Source: DATGZH01 sp035297265 (GTDB taxonomy: Bacteria; Actinomycetota; Acidimicrobiia; Acidimicrobiales; RAAP-2). Taken from it: a DNA stretch of 47,699 nt. Numbering within the stretch: position 1 is the stretch's first letter; each line of letters starts with the position of its first letter. Position numbers and translations under genes: made by a program. This document shows positions 24,937 to 34,100 of the stretch, piece by piece. A model generated the notes under the pieces. It did not search any database. It saw nothing but the letters and a program-made list of their open reading frames with translations, and was not told the origin of the DNA. The stretch lies in NCBI GenBank assembly GCA_035297265.1, contig DATGZH010000037.1, positions 1 to 47,699 on the forward strand, read 5' to 3'.

Positions 24937-25009
24937 CGGTCGGCACCGGGACCCCTCGCTACGCTGGAGGAACGGCGCGCGGCACGCCAGGACGTGGGAT
25001 GGGGGCGAT

Positions 25010-25930
<921 letters not shown>

Positions 25931-26040
25931 TTTGGTAACGTTGCTCCTCGTCCTCCAGGCAGGTCCGAGGCCGGTCGTCGGCCGGCGGACGTGGCGGACG
26001 TGGCGGACGAACAACGCCGATTCCATCCCGAGGTAGCCGC

Positions 26041-26310
26041 GTGGCCAACATCCGAAGCCAGATCAAGCGCAACCGCCAGAACGAGCGCCGCCGACTCCGC
26101 AACAAGGCGGTCCGCTCCGAGATGCGGACCCGAACGAAGCGGGCCCTCGTCGAGGCGGAGATGAGGGGCGAGAACGCCCCCGGGGCGCTGCGGCTGGCCG
26201 TGAAGCGAATCGACATGGCGGCGGCCTCCGGCGTCATCCACAAGAACCAGGCGGCCAACCGCAAGTCGAAGCTGATGCGCCGGATCGCCGAGCTGGAGTC
26301 GGCCGGCTGA
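26041..26310 (+). CDS. rpsT: 30S ribosomal protein S20
   Basis: The 89-residue S20 binds 16S rRNA. The basic start MANIRSQIKRNRQNERRR and the late HKNQAANRKSKLMRRI motif are diagnostic. The GTG start lies after a weak GAGG. It is transcribed towards holA, its usual neighbour. A 110-bp leader region (25931-26040) contains TAACGT at 25936-25941 as a possible -10 box. Confidence 0.97.
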   Translation: MANIRSQIKRNRQNERRRLRNKAVRSEMRTRTKRALVEAEMRGENAPGALRLAVKRIDMAAASGVIHKNQAANRKSKLMRRIAELESAG

Positions 26311-26317
26311 GCCGGCC
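26301..26317 (+). terminator. Hairpin spanning the rpsT stop codon
   Basis: GGCCGGC-TGA-GCCGGCC forms a 7-bp stem whose 3-nt loop is the rpsT stop codon. It lies 6 bp from the convergent end of holA and could terminate both directions. There is no T-run. Confidence 0.45.
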
Positions 26318-26322
26318 GGGCC

Positions 26323-27357
26323 TCAGCGTCGTCCCGTCGGCGCGCTCACCCGCACCAAGCGGCTGAGCCGGGCCACGAGCACCTCGAGCACCACCTCCGC
26401 CGGCAGGGCCGACTTCCCCTTCACGTCGAGGTCGGCGTCGGCGATGAGCCCGATGGCCTCGGCGATCCGCTGGCTCCCGAGCCTCCGGGTCTGGCCGAGG
26501 GCCTTCTTGGCCACGAAGCTGCTCCGCACGCCGAGGTAGCTGGCCGCCTCGTCGGGCGAGGTGACGTCGGCCCCGTCGAGGCGGAGCATGTTGGCGAAGT
26601 GGCGGTGCACGATGCCGACCACCTCCGGACCCGACCGACCGCCGGCCCCCACCATGCGGCGCAGTGCGGCCAGCGCTTCGGCGGGCGTGCCGGCGTCGAT
26701 GGCGTCGGTCAGCTCCCACGGCGGGACGGCGCCGGCCTCGCCGAGGAACGGCTCGAGCTCGTCTCGACCGACCGTCGCGCCGTCGCCGTAGGCGGTGGCC
26801 AGCGTCTCGAGCAGCCCCTCCAGCCGTCCGAGGTCCTCACCCAGGTGGCCGCCCAACCGGGAAGCGGCGGCCGAGTCGAGGTGGACGGGACCGGCTTTCA
26901 GGTGCTCGCTCAGCCAACGGGCCCGCTCCCGGCCGATGCCGACGGAGGTGTCCACGAACTCGCCCACCGACCCCACCGCTTTGACGAGGGGCTGGGGGAC
27001 GGTGCCGCCCCCGGCCACGAGCACGAGCACCGTCGACGGGAGGGGGTCGCGCAGGACGGCGACCAGCCGGTTGGCGTCGGCCGCGCCGAGCCGCCCGGCG
27101 TCGCGCACGACGACGATCCGCCGGTCCACGAGGAAGGGCGGCGTGGTGCAGGCGTCGACGACCGCGCCGACGTCGAGGTCGTCGGCGGAGGGCCCTCCGT
27201 GTTCTTCGACGACGAGGGCCGGGTCGCGCTCGCCGAGCAGCCGGCCGACGAGCGCGTGGGCCGCCTGGGCCACGAGCGAAGCGTCCTCACCTCGGACGAG
27301 GTAGGCCGGGGCGGCGGCATCCGACGCGGCGTGGTCGGCCCGACCGGCCGCGCTCAC
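26323..27357 (-). CDS. holA: DNA polymerase III delta subunit
   Basis: This is the 344-residue clamp-loader delta subunit that opens the beta clamp. The N-terminal AAA-like domain (YLVRGEDASLVAQAAHALV; TPPFLVDRRIVVVRDAG) is followed by helical domains including ARLGGHLGEDLGRLEGLLE and a C-terminal collar helix region ending LDVKGKSAL...LVARL. GTG at 27357 overlaps the folP2 stop (GTGA). Confidence 0.92.
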   Translation of the reverse strand: MSAAGRADHAASDAAAPAYLVRGEDASLVAQAAHALVGRLLGERDPALVVEEHGGPSADDLDVGAVVDACTTPPFLVDRRIVVVRDAGRLGAADANRLVAVLRDPLPSTVLVLVAGGGTVPQPLVKAVGSVGEFVDTSVGIGRERARWLSEHLKAGPVHLDSAAASRLGGHLGEDLGRLEGLLETLATAYGDGATVGRDELEPFLGEAGAVPPWELTDAIDAGTPAEALAALRRMVGAGGRSGPEVVGIVHRHFANMLRLDGADVTSPDEAASYLGVRSSFVAKKALGQTRRLGSQRIAEAIGLIADADLDVKGKSALPAEVVLEVLVARLSRLVRVSAPTGRR

Positions 27358-28238
27358 GCCGCCTCCGAGACGGCTGCCAGGGCATCGCGCACCCGCCTCG
27401 TGCCGGCGACGTCGTGGACCCGGAGGACCCGGCAGCCGCCGCTCAGACCGAGCGCCGCCGCGGCCAGGGACGCATCGCGCCGCCCGTCGATGGTGAGATC
27501 GAAGAGCACCCCGAGGAAGGTCTTGTTCGACGCCGACAGCAGGAGGGGGTAGCCGAGCGCGGCGAGCGCCGGCGACGCTCGCAGCAAGGCGAGCGACTGG
27601 GCCGCCGTCTTGCCGAGGTCGAGGCCCGCGTCGACGACGATCTGCTCGGACGGGATGCCCACCGCCCGGGCCTGCGCCGCCCGGTCGGCGAGGAAGTCGG
27701 CCACCGTGGCCACCACGTCGTCGTAGGACGGCTCGGGGTCGCGCACACGCGGGGCGAGGCGGATATGGGTGGCCACGACCGCCGCGCCGGCCGCGGCGGC
27801 CACCGCGAGGTAACCGGGGTCGGCGAACCCGCTGATGTCGTTGCCCATGACGGCACCGGCGGCGTACGCCTCCTTGGCCACCTCGGCCCGCCAGGTGTCG
27901 ATCGACACCGGCACGTCGAAGCGGGCCGTCAGCGCGGCCACCGGGGCCACCACCCGGTCGAGCTCCTCGGCCAGGTCCACCTCGGGCCCGGGTCCCGCCT
28001 TCACGCCGCCCACGTCGAGGAGGTCGGCGCCTTCGGAGACGAGCTGCTCGGCCCGACGGAGGAGGTCGTCGAGACCGAACGTGGCCCCGCGGTCGTAGAA
28101 GGAGTCCGGCGTCCGGTTGAGGATGCCCATGAGAAGGGCCCGGTGGGTGAGGTCGTAGGTGCGGGGACCGAGACGGAGCATCGGCGTCGGCCGACGGCCC
28201 GTGGGCGGGCCGACGGTCCCCCGGGACCGCTCGGCCAT
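27354..28238 (-). CDS. folP2: Dihydropteroate synthase-like protein, FolP2 type
   Basis: The 294-residue TIM-barrel protein has MGILNRTPDSFYDRGATF, DVGGVKAGPGPEV, VPVSIDTWRAEVAKEAY, DAGLDLGKT and LLSASNKTFLG. True DHPS has MGI-NVTPDSFSDGG and DVGGESTRPG. The KAGPG form with NRTPDSFYD is characteristic of the mycobacterial FolP2 paralogue (Rv1207 group), reported to lack DHPS activity. I therefore call it a FolP2-like protein of uncertain function, perhaps pterin-binding. The ATG at 28238 shares one base with the stop of the thioredoxin gene (TGATG). Confidence 0.88.
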   Translation of the reverse strand: MAERSRGTVGPPTGRRPTPMLRLGPRTYDLTHRALLMGILNRTPDSFYDRGATFGLDDLLRRAEQLVSEGADLLDVGGVKAGPGPEVDLAEELDRVVAPVAALTARFDVPVSIDTWRAEVAKEAYAAGAVMGNDISGFADPGYLAVAAAAGAAVVATHIRLAPRVRDPEPSYDDVVATVADFLADRAAQARAVGIPSEQIVVDAGLDLGKTAAQSLALLRASPALAALGYPLLLSASNKTFLGVLFDLTIDGRRDASLAAAALGLSGGCRVLRVHDVAGTRRVRDALAAVSEAA

Positions 28239-28948
28239 CAGAAGAGACGGGCGGCGAGCGCCTTGCGGTAGGTCGACGACCGGGGGTCGTCGGGCCCGAG
28301 CGTCTCGAGCAGGTCGAGGAACTCCTGGCGGGCCGCCTCGTCGTCGCGCACTCGGTCCAACAGCCCGTCGAGGAGGCCGGTCACGTCGTCGGTCGACACA
28401 TGCTGCTCGGCCAGCCGGGCCTCGGCGCCGAGCGTGCGGAACTCGTTGGTCTCGGGGACCCGGCCGAGCACCTCGAGCGCCTCCTCGGCCCGGTCGCTGT
28501 CGATGAGCAACCGGGCGAGCGCGGCGATGGCGCCGGCGTGCGTGGGATCGAGCTCGAGGGCCTGACGCAGCGAGGCCTCGTCGCCCGCCTGCACGAGGCG
28601 GTCGGCCTCGGTGGGTGTCGGCGCCAGACGGTTGACGAACTCGCGCACCTGGGCCTCGGGCTGGGCCCCGACGAACCCGTCGACGATCTTGCCGTCCCGC
28701 AGGGCGTAGACGGCCGGTATGCCACGCACCTCGAAGGTGGCCGAGAGCCGGGGGTTCTCGTCGACGTTCACCTTGACCAGCTCGACCGCCCCCTCGGTCT
28801 CGGCCACCACCTTCTCGATGATGGGGCCGAGAGTCCGGCACGGGCCGCACCAGGGGGCCCAGAGGTCGACGACCACGGGGACCTCGTTGGAGCGGGCCAG
28901 GACGGCCTGCTCGAAGGTGTCGTCGGTCACGTCGAGGACGTCGGTCAT
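28238..28948 (-). CDS. Thioredoxin-TPR protein (CnoX/YbbN-like)
   Basis: This 236-residue protein has an N-terminal thioredoxin fold with active site WCGPC (C34, C37), a cis-Pro in GIPAVYALRDG, and a C-terminal TPR region (about 115-236) with repeated DPTHAGAIAALARLL-like helices. The layout matches YbbN/CnoX chaperedoxins, which protect substrates from oxidation and hand them to DnaK or GroEL. Unlike E. coli CnoX (SxxC), both Cys are present, so it may also be redox-active. First gene of the trx-folP2-holA unit; TAATCT lies 10 nt before the ATG. Confidence 0.88.
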   Translation of the reverse strand: MTDVLDVTDDTFEQAVLARSNEVPVVVDLWAPWCGPCRTLGPIIEKVVAETEGAVELVKVNVDENPRLSATFEVRGIPAVYALRDGKIVDGFVGAQPEAQVREFVNRLAPTPTEADRLVQAGDEASLRQALELDPTHAGAIAALARLLIDSDRAEEALEVLGRVPETNEFRTLGAEARLAEQHVSTDDVTGLLDGLLDRVRDDEAARQEFLDLLETLGPDDPRSSTYRKALAARLF

Positions 28949-28958
28949 GGTGCGATCC

Positions 28959-28964
28959 AGATTA
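28959..28964 (-). promoter_or_regulatory. -10-like box before the thioredoxin-TPR gene
   Basis: TAATCT, preceded by TG, lies 10 nt before the ATG at 28948. It would give a leader of only a few nucleotides. Confidence 0.35.
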
Positions 28965-29007
28965 CAGCCCAGCTCGCGGCCCTCGACCGGGTGGCACGGC
29001 GGTTGAG

Positions 29008-29013
29008 TAGCGT
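29008..29013 (+). promoter_or_regulatory. -10 box of a probable leaderless APH-like kinase mRNA
   Basis: TAGCGT is followed by 7 nt and the ATG at 29021, with no Shine-Dalgarno sequence. A TCGACC at 28983-28988 is a poor -35 candidate (19-nt spacing). Confidence 0.5.
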
Positions 29014-29020
29014 CTCACCA

Positions 29021-30094
29021 ATGGCCCGCCCGTCCGACGCCGCGTCCAGCCAGGCGTTCGCGGTCGAGGGCATCGATGCCCCGAAGGTGACCGACTGGTT
29101 CACGGCCAACCTCGCCGACGTCACGCCGCCACTCACGTTCCGACTGATCGCCGGCGGCCGGTCCAACCGCACCTACCGGGTGGAGGACGCCGCCGGCCGG
29201 GCCTTCGCCCTCCGTCGTCCCCCGGTCAGCCACGTGCTCCCGACCGCCCACGACATGTCCCGCGAGCACCGCCTCATGACAGCCCTCGGGCCGACGCCCG
29301 TGCCCGTCCCGGTCACCTACGGCCTCTGCACGGACGAGGCGGTCAACGGGGCGCCCTTCTACGTCATGGAGTTCGTCGACGGCCACATCGTCCGCCAGGC
29401 CGAAGAGGCCGAGGCCGCCTTCGATCTCGCCACCCGGCGCGAGGTGGGCGGTCACATGGCCGAGACGCTGGCCACGCTGCACGCGGTCGACGTCGACGCG
29501 GTGGGGCTCGGCGACCTGGCGCGTCACGACGGCTACATCGAGCGCCAGCTCAAGCGCTGGCGCGGCCAGTACGAGCAGATGGCCGTGCCGGGCGAGGACC
29601 ACGGCGGGGTGATCGAGCGGGTCGGCGAGAAGCTCGCCTCGAGCGTGCCGGGCCAGCAGGCCGTGGCCATCGTGCACGGCGACTACCGGCTCGACAACGT
29701 GGTCCTCGACGACGCGGGCCGGGTGCGCGCCATCCTCGACTGGGAGATCTGCACGCTCGGCGACCCGCTCGCCGACATCGGCCTCCTCCTCGTCTACTGG
29801 GCCGAACCCGGCGAGAAGGACACCGCGCTCGTCGGGGTGGCCCCCACCACCGTCGAGGGCTTCGCCTCCCGGGCCGACGTGCTCGCCCGCTACGCCGAGC
29901 TCTCCGGGCTCGACGTCTCGAACGTCGACTACTACATGGCCTTCGGCTACTGGAAGCTCGCCTGCGTGCTCCAGGGCGTCTACACCCGCTACCAGGCGGG
30001 GGCGGGCGCCGGCGACCAGGCCAGCGTCGACGCCTACCTCCCCCACGTCCGGCGCCTGGCCGAGACGGCCGAGGCGAAGCTGTCGACGCCGTGA
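29021..30094 (+). CDS. APH-family phosphotransferase (ACAD10-like)
   Basis: The 357-residue protein kinase-like enzyme contains LIAGGRSNRTYRV (nucleotide-binding loop), the catalytic HGDYRLDN and the metal-binding DWEICTLGDPLAD. This sequence style is that of the phosphotransferase family often paired with acyl-CoA dehydrogenases (ACAD10-like), suspected to phosphorylate hydroxyacyl groups. It is not an antibiotic-resistance enzyme. It overlaps the PAC2 gene by 4 nt (GTGA). The substrate is unknown. Confidence 0.88.
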   Translation: MARPSDAASSQAFAVEGIDAPKVTDWFTANLADVTPPLTFRLIAGGRSNRTYRVEDAAGRAFALRRPPVSHVLPTAHDMSREHRLMTALGPTPVPVPVTYGLCTDEAVNGAPFYVMEFVDGHIVRQAEEAEAAFDLATRREVGGHMAETLATLHAVDVDAVGLGDLARHDGYIERQLKRWRGQYEQMAVPGEDHGGVIERVGEKLASSVPGQQAVAIVHGDYRLDNVVLDDAGRVRAILDWEICTLGDPLADIGLLLVYWAEPGEKDTALVGVAPTTVEGFASRADVLARYAELSGLDVSNVDYYMAFGYWKLACVLQGVYTRYQAGAGAGDQASVDAYLPHVRRLAETAEAKLSTP

Positions 30095-30978
30095 GCCCAC
30101 CCGAGCCCTCCTCGCTCTACGAGGTCCACACCGAGCCGACGCTCGACCGGCCGGTCCTCTTGATCGCCCTCGAGGGCTGGGTCGACGCCGGCCTCGGCGC
30201 GGCCACCGCGGTGGCCACCCTCCTCGCCGAGTCGCCGACCGAGCATCTCGTTACGTTCAACGGTGACCACTTCTTGGACCAGCGGGCCCGACGCCCGATC
30301 GCCCGGATCGTCGACGGGATCACCGAGGACCTCACCTGGCCCCAGACCCAGCTCCGATCGGGCCGCGACCAACGGGGGGCCGACGTCCTCTACCTCGTCG
30401 GGCCCGAGCCCGACTTCCACTGGCACAGCTTCGTCGACGCCGTCGTCGGGATGGCCGTGGCCCACGGGACCCGTCTCGTGGTCGGCCTCGGTGCCTTCCC
30501 GGCTCCGGCGCCGCACACCCGGCCGGTGAAGCTGGCCGCCACCGCCCCGTCGTCCTCGGCCGACCTCGTCCGACGGGTGGGCGTCGTCCAGGGCGAGCTC
30601 GAGGTGCCGGCCGGCGTCCAGGCGGCCCTCGAGCTCGGGTTCGAGGCCGTGGGCGTCGACGTCGTCACGCTCTGGGCCCGGGTCCCCCACTACGTGGCGG
30701 GCATGGCCTTCCCCGAGGCCAGCGCGGCGCTCATCGACGGGGCGGCGGCCATCTCGGGGCTCGCTCTCGAGTCGGCCCACTTGCACAGCGCGGCCGACGC
30801 GGCCCGCCGGCAGGTGGACGAGCTGATCGCCCGCAACCCCGAGCACCTGACCATGGTGCGCAAGCTCGAGGAGAGCATCGACGCGTCGGAGGGCAACCCC
30901 CTCGGCGTGGGCGAGCTCCCGTCAGGCGAGGAGATCGCGGCCGAGCTCGAGCAGTTCCTGCGGGGCGAGGAGCAGTAG
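30091..30978 (+). CDS. PAC2 family protein
   Basis: This 295-residue PAC2-fold protein is related to archaeal/eukaryotic proteasome-assembly chaperones and actinobacterial homologues. Visible hallmarks are LLIALEGWVDAGLGAATA at the N-terminus, VLYLVGPEPDFHWHSF, and VTLWARVPHYVAGM, typical of the family's VPHYV motif. Function in bacteria is unsettled. GTG start coupled to the upstream kinase. The C-terminal acidic helical tail (EEIAAELEQFLRGEEQ) is normal for actinobacterial members. Confidence 0.88.
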   Translation: MSPPEPSSLYEVHTEPTLDRPVLLIALEGWVDAGLGAATAVATLLAESPTEHLVTFNGDHFLDQRARRPIARIVDGITEDLTWPQTQLRSGRDQRGADVLYLVGPEPDFHWHSFVDAVVGMAVAHGTRLVVGLGAFPAPAPHTRPVKLAATAPSSSADLVRRVGVVQGELEVPAGVQAALELGFEAVGVDVVTLWARVPHYVAGMAFPEASAALIDGAAAISGLALESAHLHSAADAARRQVDELIARNPEHLTMVRKLEESIDASEGNPLGVGELPSGEEIAAELEQFLRGEEQ

Positions 30979-30982
30979 TCAT

Positions 30983-31001
30983 CGCCGCCGGGCCGGCGGC
31001 G
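30983..31001 (+). terminator. GC-rich hairpin after the PAC2 gene
   Basis: CGCCGCCGG-G-CCGGCGGCG is a near-perfect palindrome (7-9 bp stem). It lies 4 nt after the PAC2 stop and directly before the Shine-Dalgarno sequence of the LLM gene. It may be a terminator, or an attenuator within a longer transcript. Confidence 0.5.
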
Positions 31002-31016
31002 AACGAGGAGGTGGAC

Positions 31017-32030
31017 ATGAAGATCGACGGCGGCCTCGGGCTCGAGCCCGGGGGCATCGCGGCGTCGGCCGAAAGGGCCGAGCGTCTCGGCTACGACGGG
31101 GCGTTCTCGGCCGAGACCTCGCACGACCCGTTCGTCCCGCTCGCCGTGGCGGCCACCGTCACCGAGCGTCTCGAGCTGGCGACGGGCATCGCTGTGGCCT
31201 TCGCCCGCAACCCCATGACGCTGGCGTTGGTGGCCAACGACCTCCAGCTCCTGTCGAAGGGCCGGTTCCTCCTCGGCCTCGGCTCCCAGATCAAGCCGCA
31301 CATCACGAAGCGCTACTCGATGCCGTGGTCCCACCCGGCGCCCCGCATGCGTGAGCTCATCCTCGCCATCCGGGCCGTCTGGGACTGCTGGACGACCGGC
31401 GAGTCGCTCCAGTTCCGCGGCGAGTACTACACCCACACCATCATGACGCCGATGTTCAACCCGGGACCGAACCCCTACGGGCACCCGCCCATCCTCCTCG
31501 CCGCCGTGGGCCAGCTCATGACCGAGGTGGCCGGCGAGGTCGGCGACGGGATCCTCGTCCACGGGTTCACGACCGAGCGCTACCTGCGCGAGGTCACCCT
31601 GCCCGCCCTCGAGCGGGGCGCGGCGAAGGCCGGCAAGACCCGGGCCGACCGCATCGTCTCCTACCCCGGCTTCGTCGTGACCGGCGAAACGGCCAAGGAG
31701 CGCGAGGCCGCCACCGTCTCGGTCAAGGCCCAGATCGCCTTCTACGGCTCGACCCCCGCCTACAAGCCGGTGCTCGACCTCCACGGCTGGGGCGACCTGC
31801 AGCCTGAGCTCAACACGATGTCCAAGCGGGGCGAGTGGCAGAAGATGGGCGAAATCATCCCCGACGAGGTGGTCGAGGCCTTCGCCATCGTGAGCCCGCT
31901 CGACGAGGTGCCGGACCGGGTGAAGGCGCGCTTCGGCGACCTCGTCGACCGCTTCTCCTTCTACATGCCCTACCACGTCGACGAGGACCACATCCGCCAG
32001 CTCCTCGCGGCGTTCAAGGACGACGGGTGA
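31017..32030 (+). CDS. LLM-class F420-dependent oxidoreductase
   Basis: The 337-residue luciferase-like TIM barrel has the family pattern MKIDGGLGLEPG, RAERLGYDGAFSAET, VTERLELATGIAVAFARNPM and LQLLSKGRFLLGLGSQIKPH. It resembles the actinobacterial subgroup annotated as TIGR03617. Such enzymes use reduced coenzyme F420 as hydride donor. The substrate is unknown. The ATG at 31017 is preferred over GTG 31011 because GAGGAGG is well placed before it. Confidence 0.9.
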   Translation: MKIDGGLGLEPGGIAASAERAERLGYDGAFSAETSHDPFVPLAVAATVTERLELATGIAVAFARNPMTLALVANDLQLLSKGRFLLGLGSQIKPHITKRYSMPWSHPAPRMRELILAIRAVWDCWTTGESLQFRGEYYTHTIMTPMFNPGPNPYGHPPILLAAVGQLMTEVAGEVGDGILVHGFTTERYLREVTLPALERGAAKAGKTRADRIVSYPGFVVTGETAKEREAATVSVKAQIAFYGSTPAYKPVLDLHGWGDLQPELNTMSKRGEWQKMGEIIPDEVVEAFAIVSPLDEVPDRVKARFGDLVDRFSFYMPYHVDEDHIRQLLAAFKDDG

Positions 32031-32089
32031 CGCGCTCCGACGCGCCCACCCGACGCCTCGGCTAAACGGACCCTGGCCGCCCACCCGGC

Positions 32090-33463
32090 GTGAGCGTCGA
32101 GCCGTCCGCCGCGCCGTCCCGCCGACGTCGGCCGGGCCGGGGGGCGTGCCGAGTCGTCGCCGGCGGCAGCTGCGTGGTGGCGCTCCTCGTCCTGCCGGGG
32201 ACGGCCGGCGCCTCGGTGGGCGGGCCCGGTGCCCTCGTCGTCGGCCCGGTCACCGACGTCAGTCGCTGCCCGGGCCAGAACGCCGAGGCTTGGGAGGCCG
32301 CCGACCCGAGCACGGGAGACCTCTACGTGGCGTGGATGGGCTGCGGCGACCAGATCGGGCTCGCCCGCTCGACCGACGGCGGAGCGACCTACGCCACACC
32401 GAGCGTGCTCGCCGACTCGAAGGGGGCCTGGGACCCCTCGGTGGCCGTGAGTCCGACCGGCACGGTCTACGTGGCCTTCATGCGCAACACCGACGACCAC
32501 ACGTTCCCCGTGGTCGAGGCGTCGTTCGACCATGGGGCGACCTTCCCCCAGGTGACCCAGCTCGTCGGACCGAAACCCCGGAACTACGGCGACCGCGACT
32601 TCATCGCGGTGGGTGGCAACGGGAACGTCGACGTGACGTGGACCTACGGCCCGGACAACCACAGCGTGCACGAGGTCTGTCCGACGAGCTTCAGCTGCTA
32701 CAAGGACTCCGGGGACGTGAACGCCGTGGTCCAGGTCTCGACCGACGGCGGGCGGACGTTCGGGGCGATCGTCCCCGTCACCCCCGGCTACCCGGACAGC
32801 GGCGGCATCGACCCGCCGGTCGTCGTGAGCCCCGACGGCCAGGTCGACGTGGAGGTCCCCGTCTACCGCTACGTCAACCGGCGGACCCTCAAGCTCGGGC
32901 CCGGGCTCAGCTTCTTCAGCGCCTCGACGGACGAGGGGGCGACCTGGTCCTCGCCGGTCGAGATCGGACCGCCGTCGCTCACCGTCCCGGTCAACGAGTG
33001 GTGGATCGACGGCAACATCCGCGTCGACGCCGGCGGAGACCTCTACATCACGTTCGACACCCGGGTGGACGGCCAGGACGTCGGGTGGCTGAGCTACTCC
33101 ACCGACGGCGGGGCCACGTGGTCGCCGCTCATCAGGGTGACACCGGACCGGAGCGACGCCGTCCACATCGTCCAGGTGGCGGGCGGCCCGCCCGGGGTGG
33201 CCTATGTCGGCTGGCTGGCCGACAACGCCCCGGACGGCTGGGCGCTCTACCTCCGCCCGTATTCGGTCACCTCGGGTTGGCTCGCCCCACCCGTGCAGGT
33301 GTCACCAGGCTTCGGGAAGAAGAAGGTGTGGCCGGGCGACACGTTCGGCATCGCCGCCCTCGATCCCACCGACGTCGCCGTCAGCTGGGGCAGCGCGGTG
33401 TCCCGCGGACGGCACCCGCTCGACGAGATCTTCTCCGCCGTGGTCGCCTGCCCGAGCTGCTGA
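32090..33463 (+). CDS. Secreted Asp-box (BNR/sialidase-like) beta-propeller
   Basis: The 457-residue exported protein has an Arg-rich start, a hydrophobic core (VVALLVLP) and probable cleavage after GTAGAS. The body carries at least four Asp boxes of the form S-T-D-x-G-x-T-[WYF] (STDGGATY, STDGGRTF, STDEGATW, STDGGATW). They mark blades of a sialidase-type propeller. Catalytic Arg triad and Tyr of true sialidases are not evident, so an enzyme call is unsafe. GTG start at 32090 without a clear Shine-Dalgarno sequence. Paired cysteines (CPTSFSC, CPSC at the very end) suggest disulfides. Confidence 0.85.
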   Translation: MSVEPSAAPSRRRRPGRGACRVVAGGSCVVALLVLPGTAGASVGGPGALVVGPVTDVSRCPGQNAEAWEAADPSTGDLYVAWMGCGDQIGLARSTDGGATYATPSVLADSKGAWDPSVAVSPTGTVYVAFMRNTDDHTFPVVEASFDHGATFPQVTQLVGPKPRNYGDRDFIAVGGNGNVDVTWTYGPDNHSVHEVCPTSFSCYKDSGDVNAVVQVSTDGGRTFGAIVPVTPGYPDSGGIDPPVVVSPDGQVDVEVPVYRYVNRRTLKLGPGLSFFSASTDEGATWSSPVEIGPPSLTVPVNEWWIDGNIRVDAGGDLYITFDTRVDGQDVGWLSYSTDGGATWSPLIRVTPDRSDAVHIVQVAGGPPGVAYVGWLADNAPDGWALYLRPYSVTSGWLAPPVQVSPGFGKKKVWPGDTFGIAALDPTDVAVSWGSAVSRGRHPLDEIFSAVVACPSC

Positions 33464-33477
33464 TCCGAGACCACCGA

Positions 33478-33502
33478 GACCGGCCTCGGCCACGAGCCGG
33501 TC
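33478..33502 (+). terminator. Hairpin after the Asp-box propeller gene
   Basis: GACCGGC and GCCGGTC form a 7-bp stem with an 11-nt loop, starting 15 nt after the stop codon. There is no T-run. Confidence 0.45.
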
Positions 33503-33560
33503 GGAGGAGCGCGGGCTACGCTGACCACGCGGTCGAGGGACGCGGCCGCCGGAGGGATCG

Positions 33561-34049
33561 ATGATCATCATCTTCGGCGTCCGTCGGCTCAGCCGAAACC
33601 TCGGCGTCGTCATCTGGCAGTGCGGTCGCTGCGGCGAGGCCCGGCAGGTGCTCTTCCGCATCCGCACGTTCTTCGCTCTCTTCTTCGTACCGCTCATACC
33701 GCTGCACGCTCGCTACGTCACGGTGTGCCCCAACTGCAAGGCCCAGCGGCAGGTACCGAAGGACCAGGTCCACGCGGTGCAGTCCCGGACGAGCGTCGAC
33801 GGTTTCTCCGTGCCCGCCGCCCCCGTGCCCACGGCCGAGTCGTCGGCGGCCGGCCCGCCGGGGGTGGCCGCCGCCGGTCCAACGTCGACGGATGTCGGCG
33901 GGGCCGTCCAACTGCTGCCGGCTCAGCCGAGCGCACCGGTCGTCGACGCCACCCAGCCGCCCCCCGGTTGGTACGCCGACCACCGGGCGGGGGTCCTCCG
34001 CTGGTGGGACGGCCAGACCTGGAGCGGCCAGACCAGACCGCTCGGCTAG
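33561..34049 (+). CDS. Zinc-ribbon membrane-associated protein with DUF2510 tail
   Basis: This 162-residue protein has four cysteines (CGRC at 21-24 and CPNC at 56-59) flanking a hydrophobic segment FFALFFVPLIPL (37-48). This matches small zinc-ribbon proteins in which the finger is split by a membrane-inserting hairpin. A low-complexity Ala/Pro linker (about 75-128) leads to a C-terminal DUF2510 module, PPGWYADHRAGVLRWWDGQTW, a short actinobacterial domain linked to membrane proteins. ATG at 33561 with GGAGG upstream. Function unknown. Confidence 0.75.
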   Translation: MIIIFGVRRLSRNLGVVIWQCGRCGEARQVLFRIRTFFALFFVPLIPLHARYVTVCPNCKAQRQVPKDQVHAVQSRTSVDGFSVPAAPVPTAESSAAGPPGVAAAGPTSTDVGGAVQLLPAQPSAPVVDATQPPPGWYADHRAGVLRWWDGQTWSGQTRPLG

Positions 34050-34088
34050 GCGCCGCCCCATCGGCGCGGGGCACCCGAAGTGGTTCCG

Positions 34089-34094
34089 TAGCAT
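34089..34094 (+). promoter_or_regulatory. -10 box of a probable leaderless GNAT mRNA
   Basis: TAGCAT is followed by CTCGGT (6 nt) and the GTG start at 34101, with no Shine-Dalgarno sequence. The box is identical to the one in front of leuS and at the same distance. Confidence 0.55.
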
Positions 34095-34100
34095 CTCGGT

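Noticed and set aside
27354..28238. Canonical dihydropteroate synthase (sulfonamide target)
   Set aside because: The pterin and pABA site motifs match FolP2, reported as lacking this activity.
29021..30094. Aminoglycoside-resistance phosphotransferase
   Set aside because: It shares the APH fold but has the wording of the ACAD10-like family (DWEICTLGDPLAD), and the context is not a resistance locus.
32090..33463. True sialidase
   Set aside because: Asp boxes are present, but I cannot find the catalytic Arg triad or nucleophile Tyr; only the propeller fold is supported.
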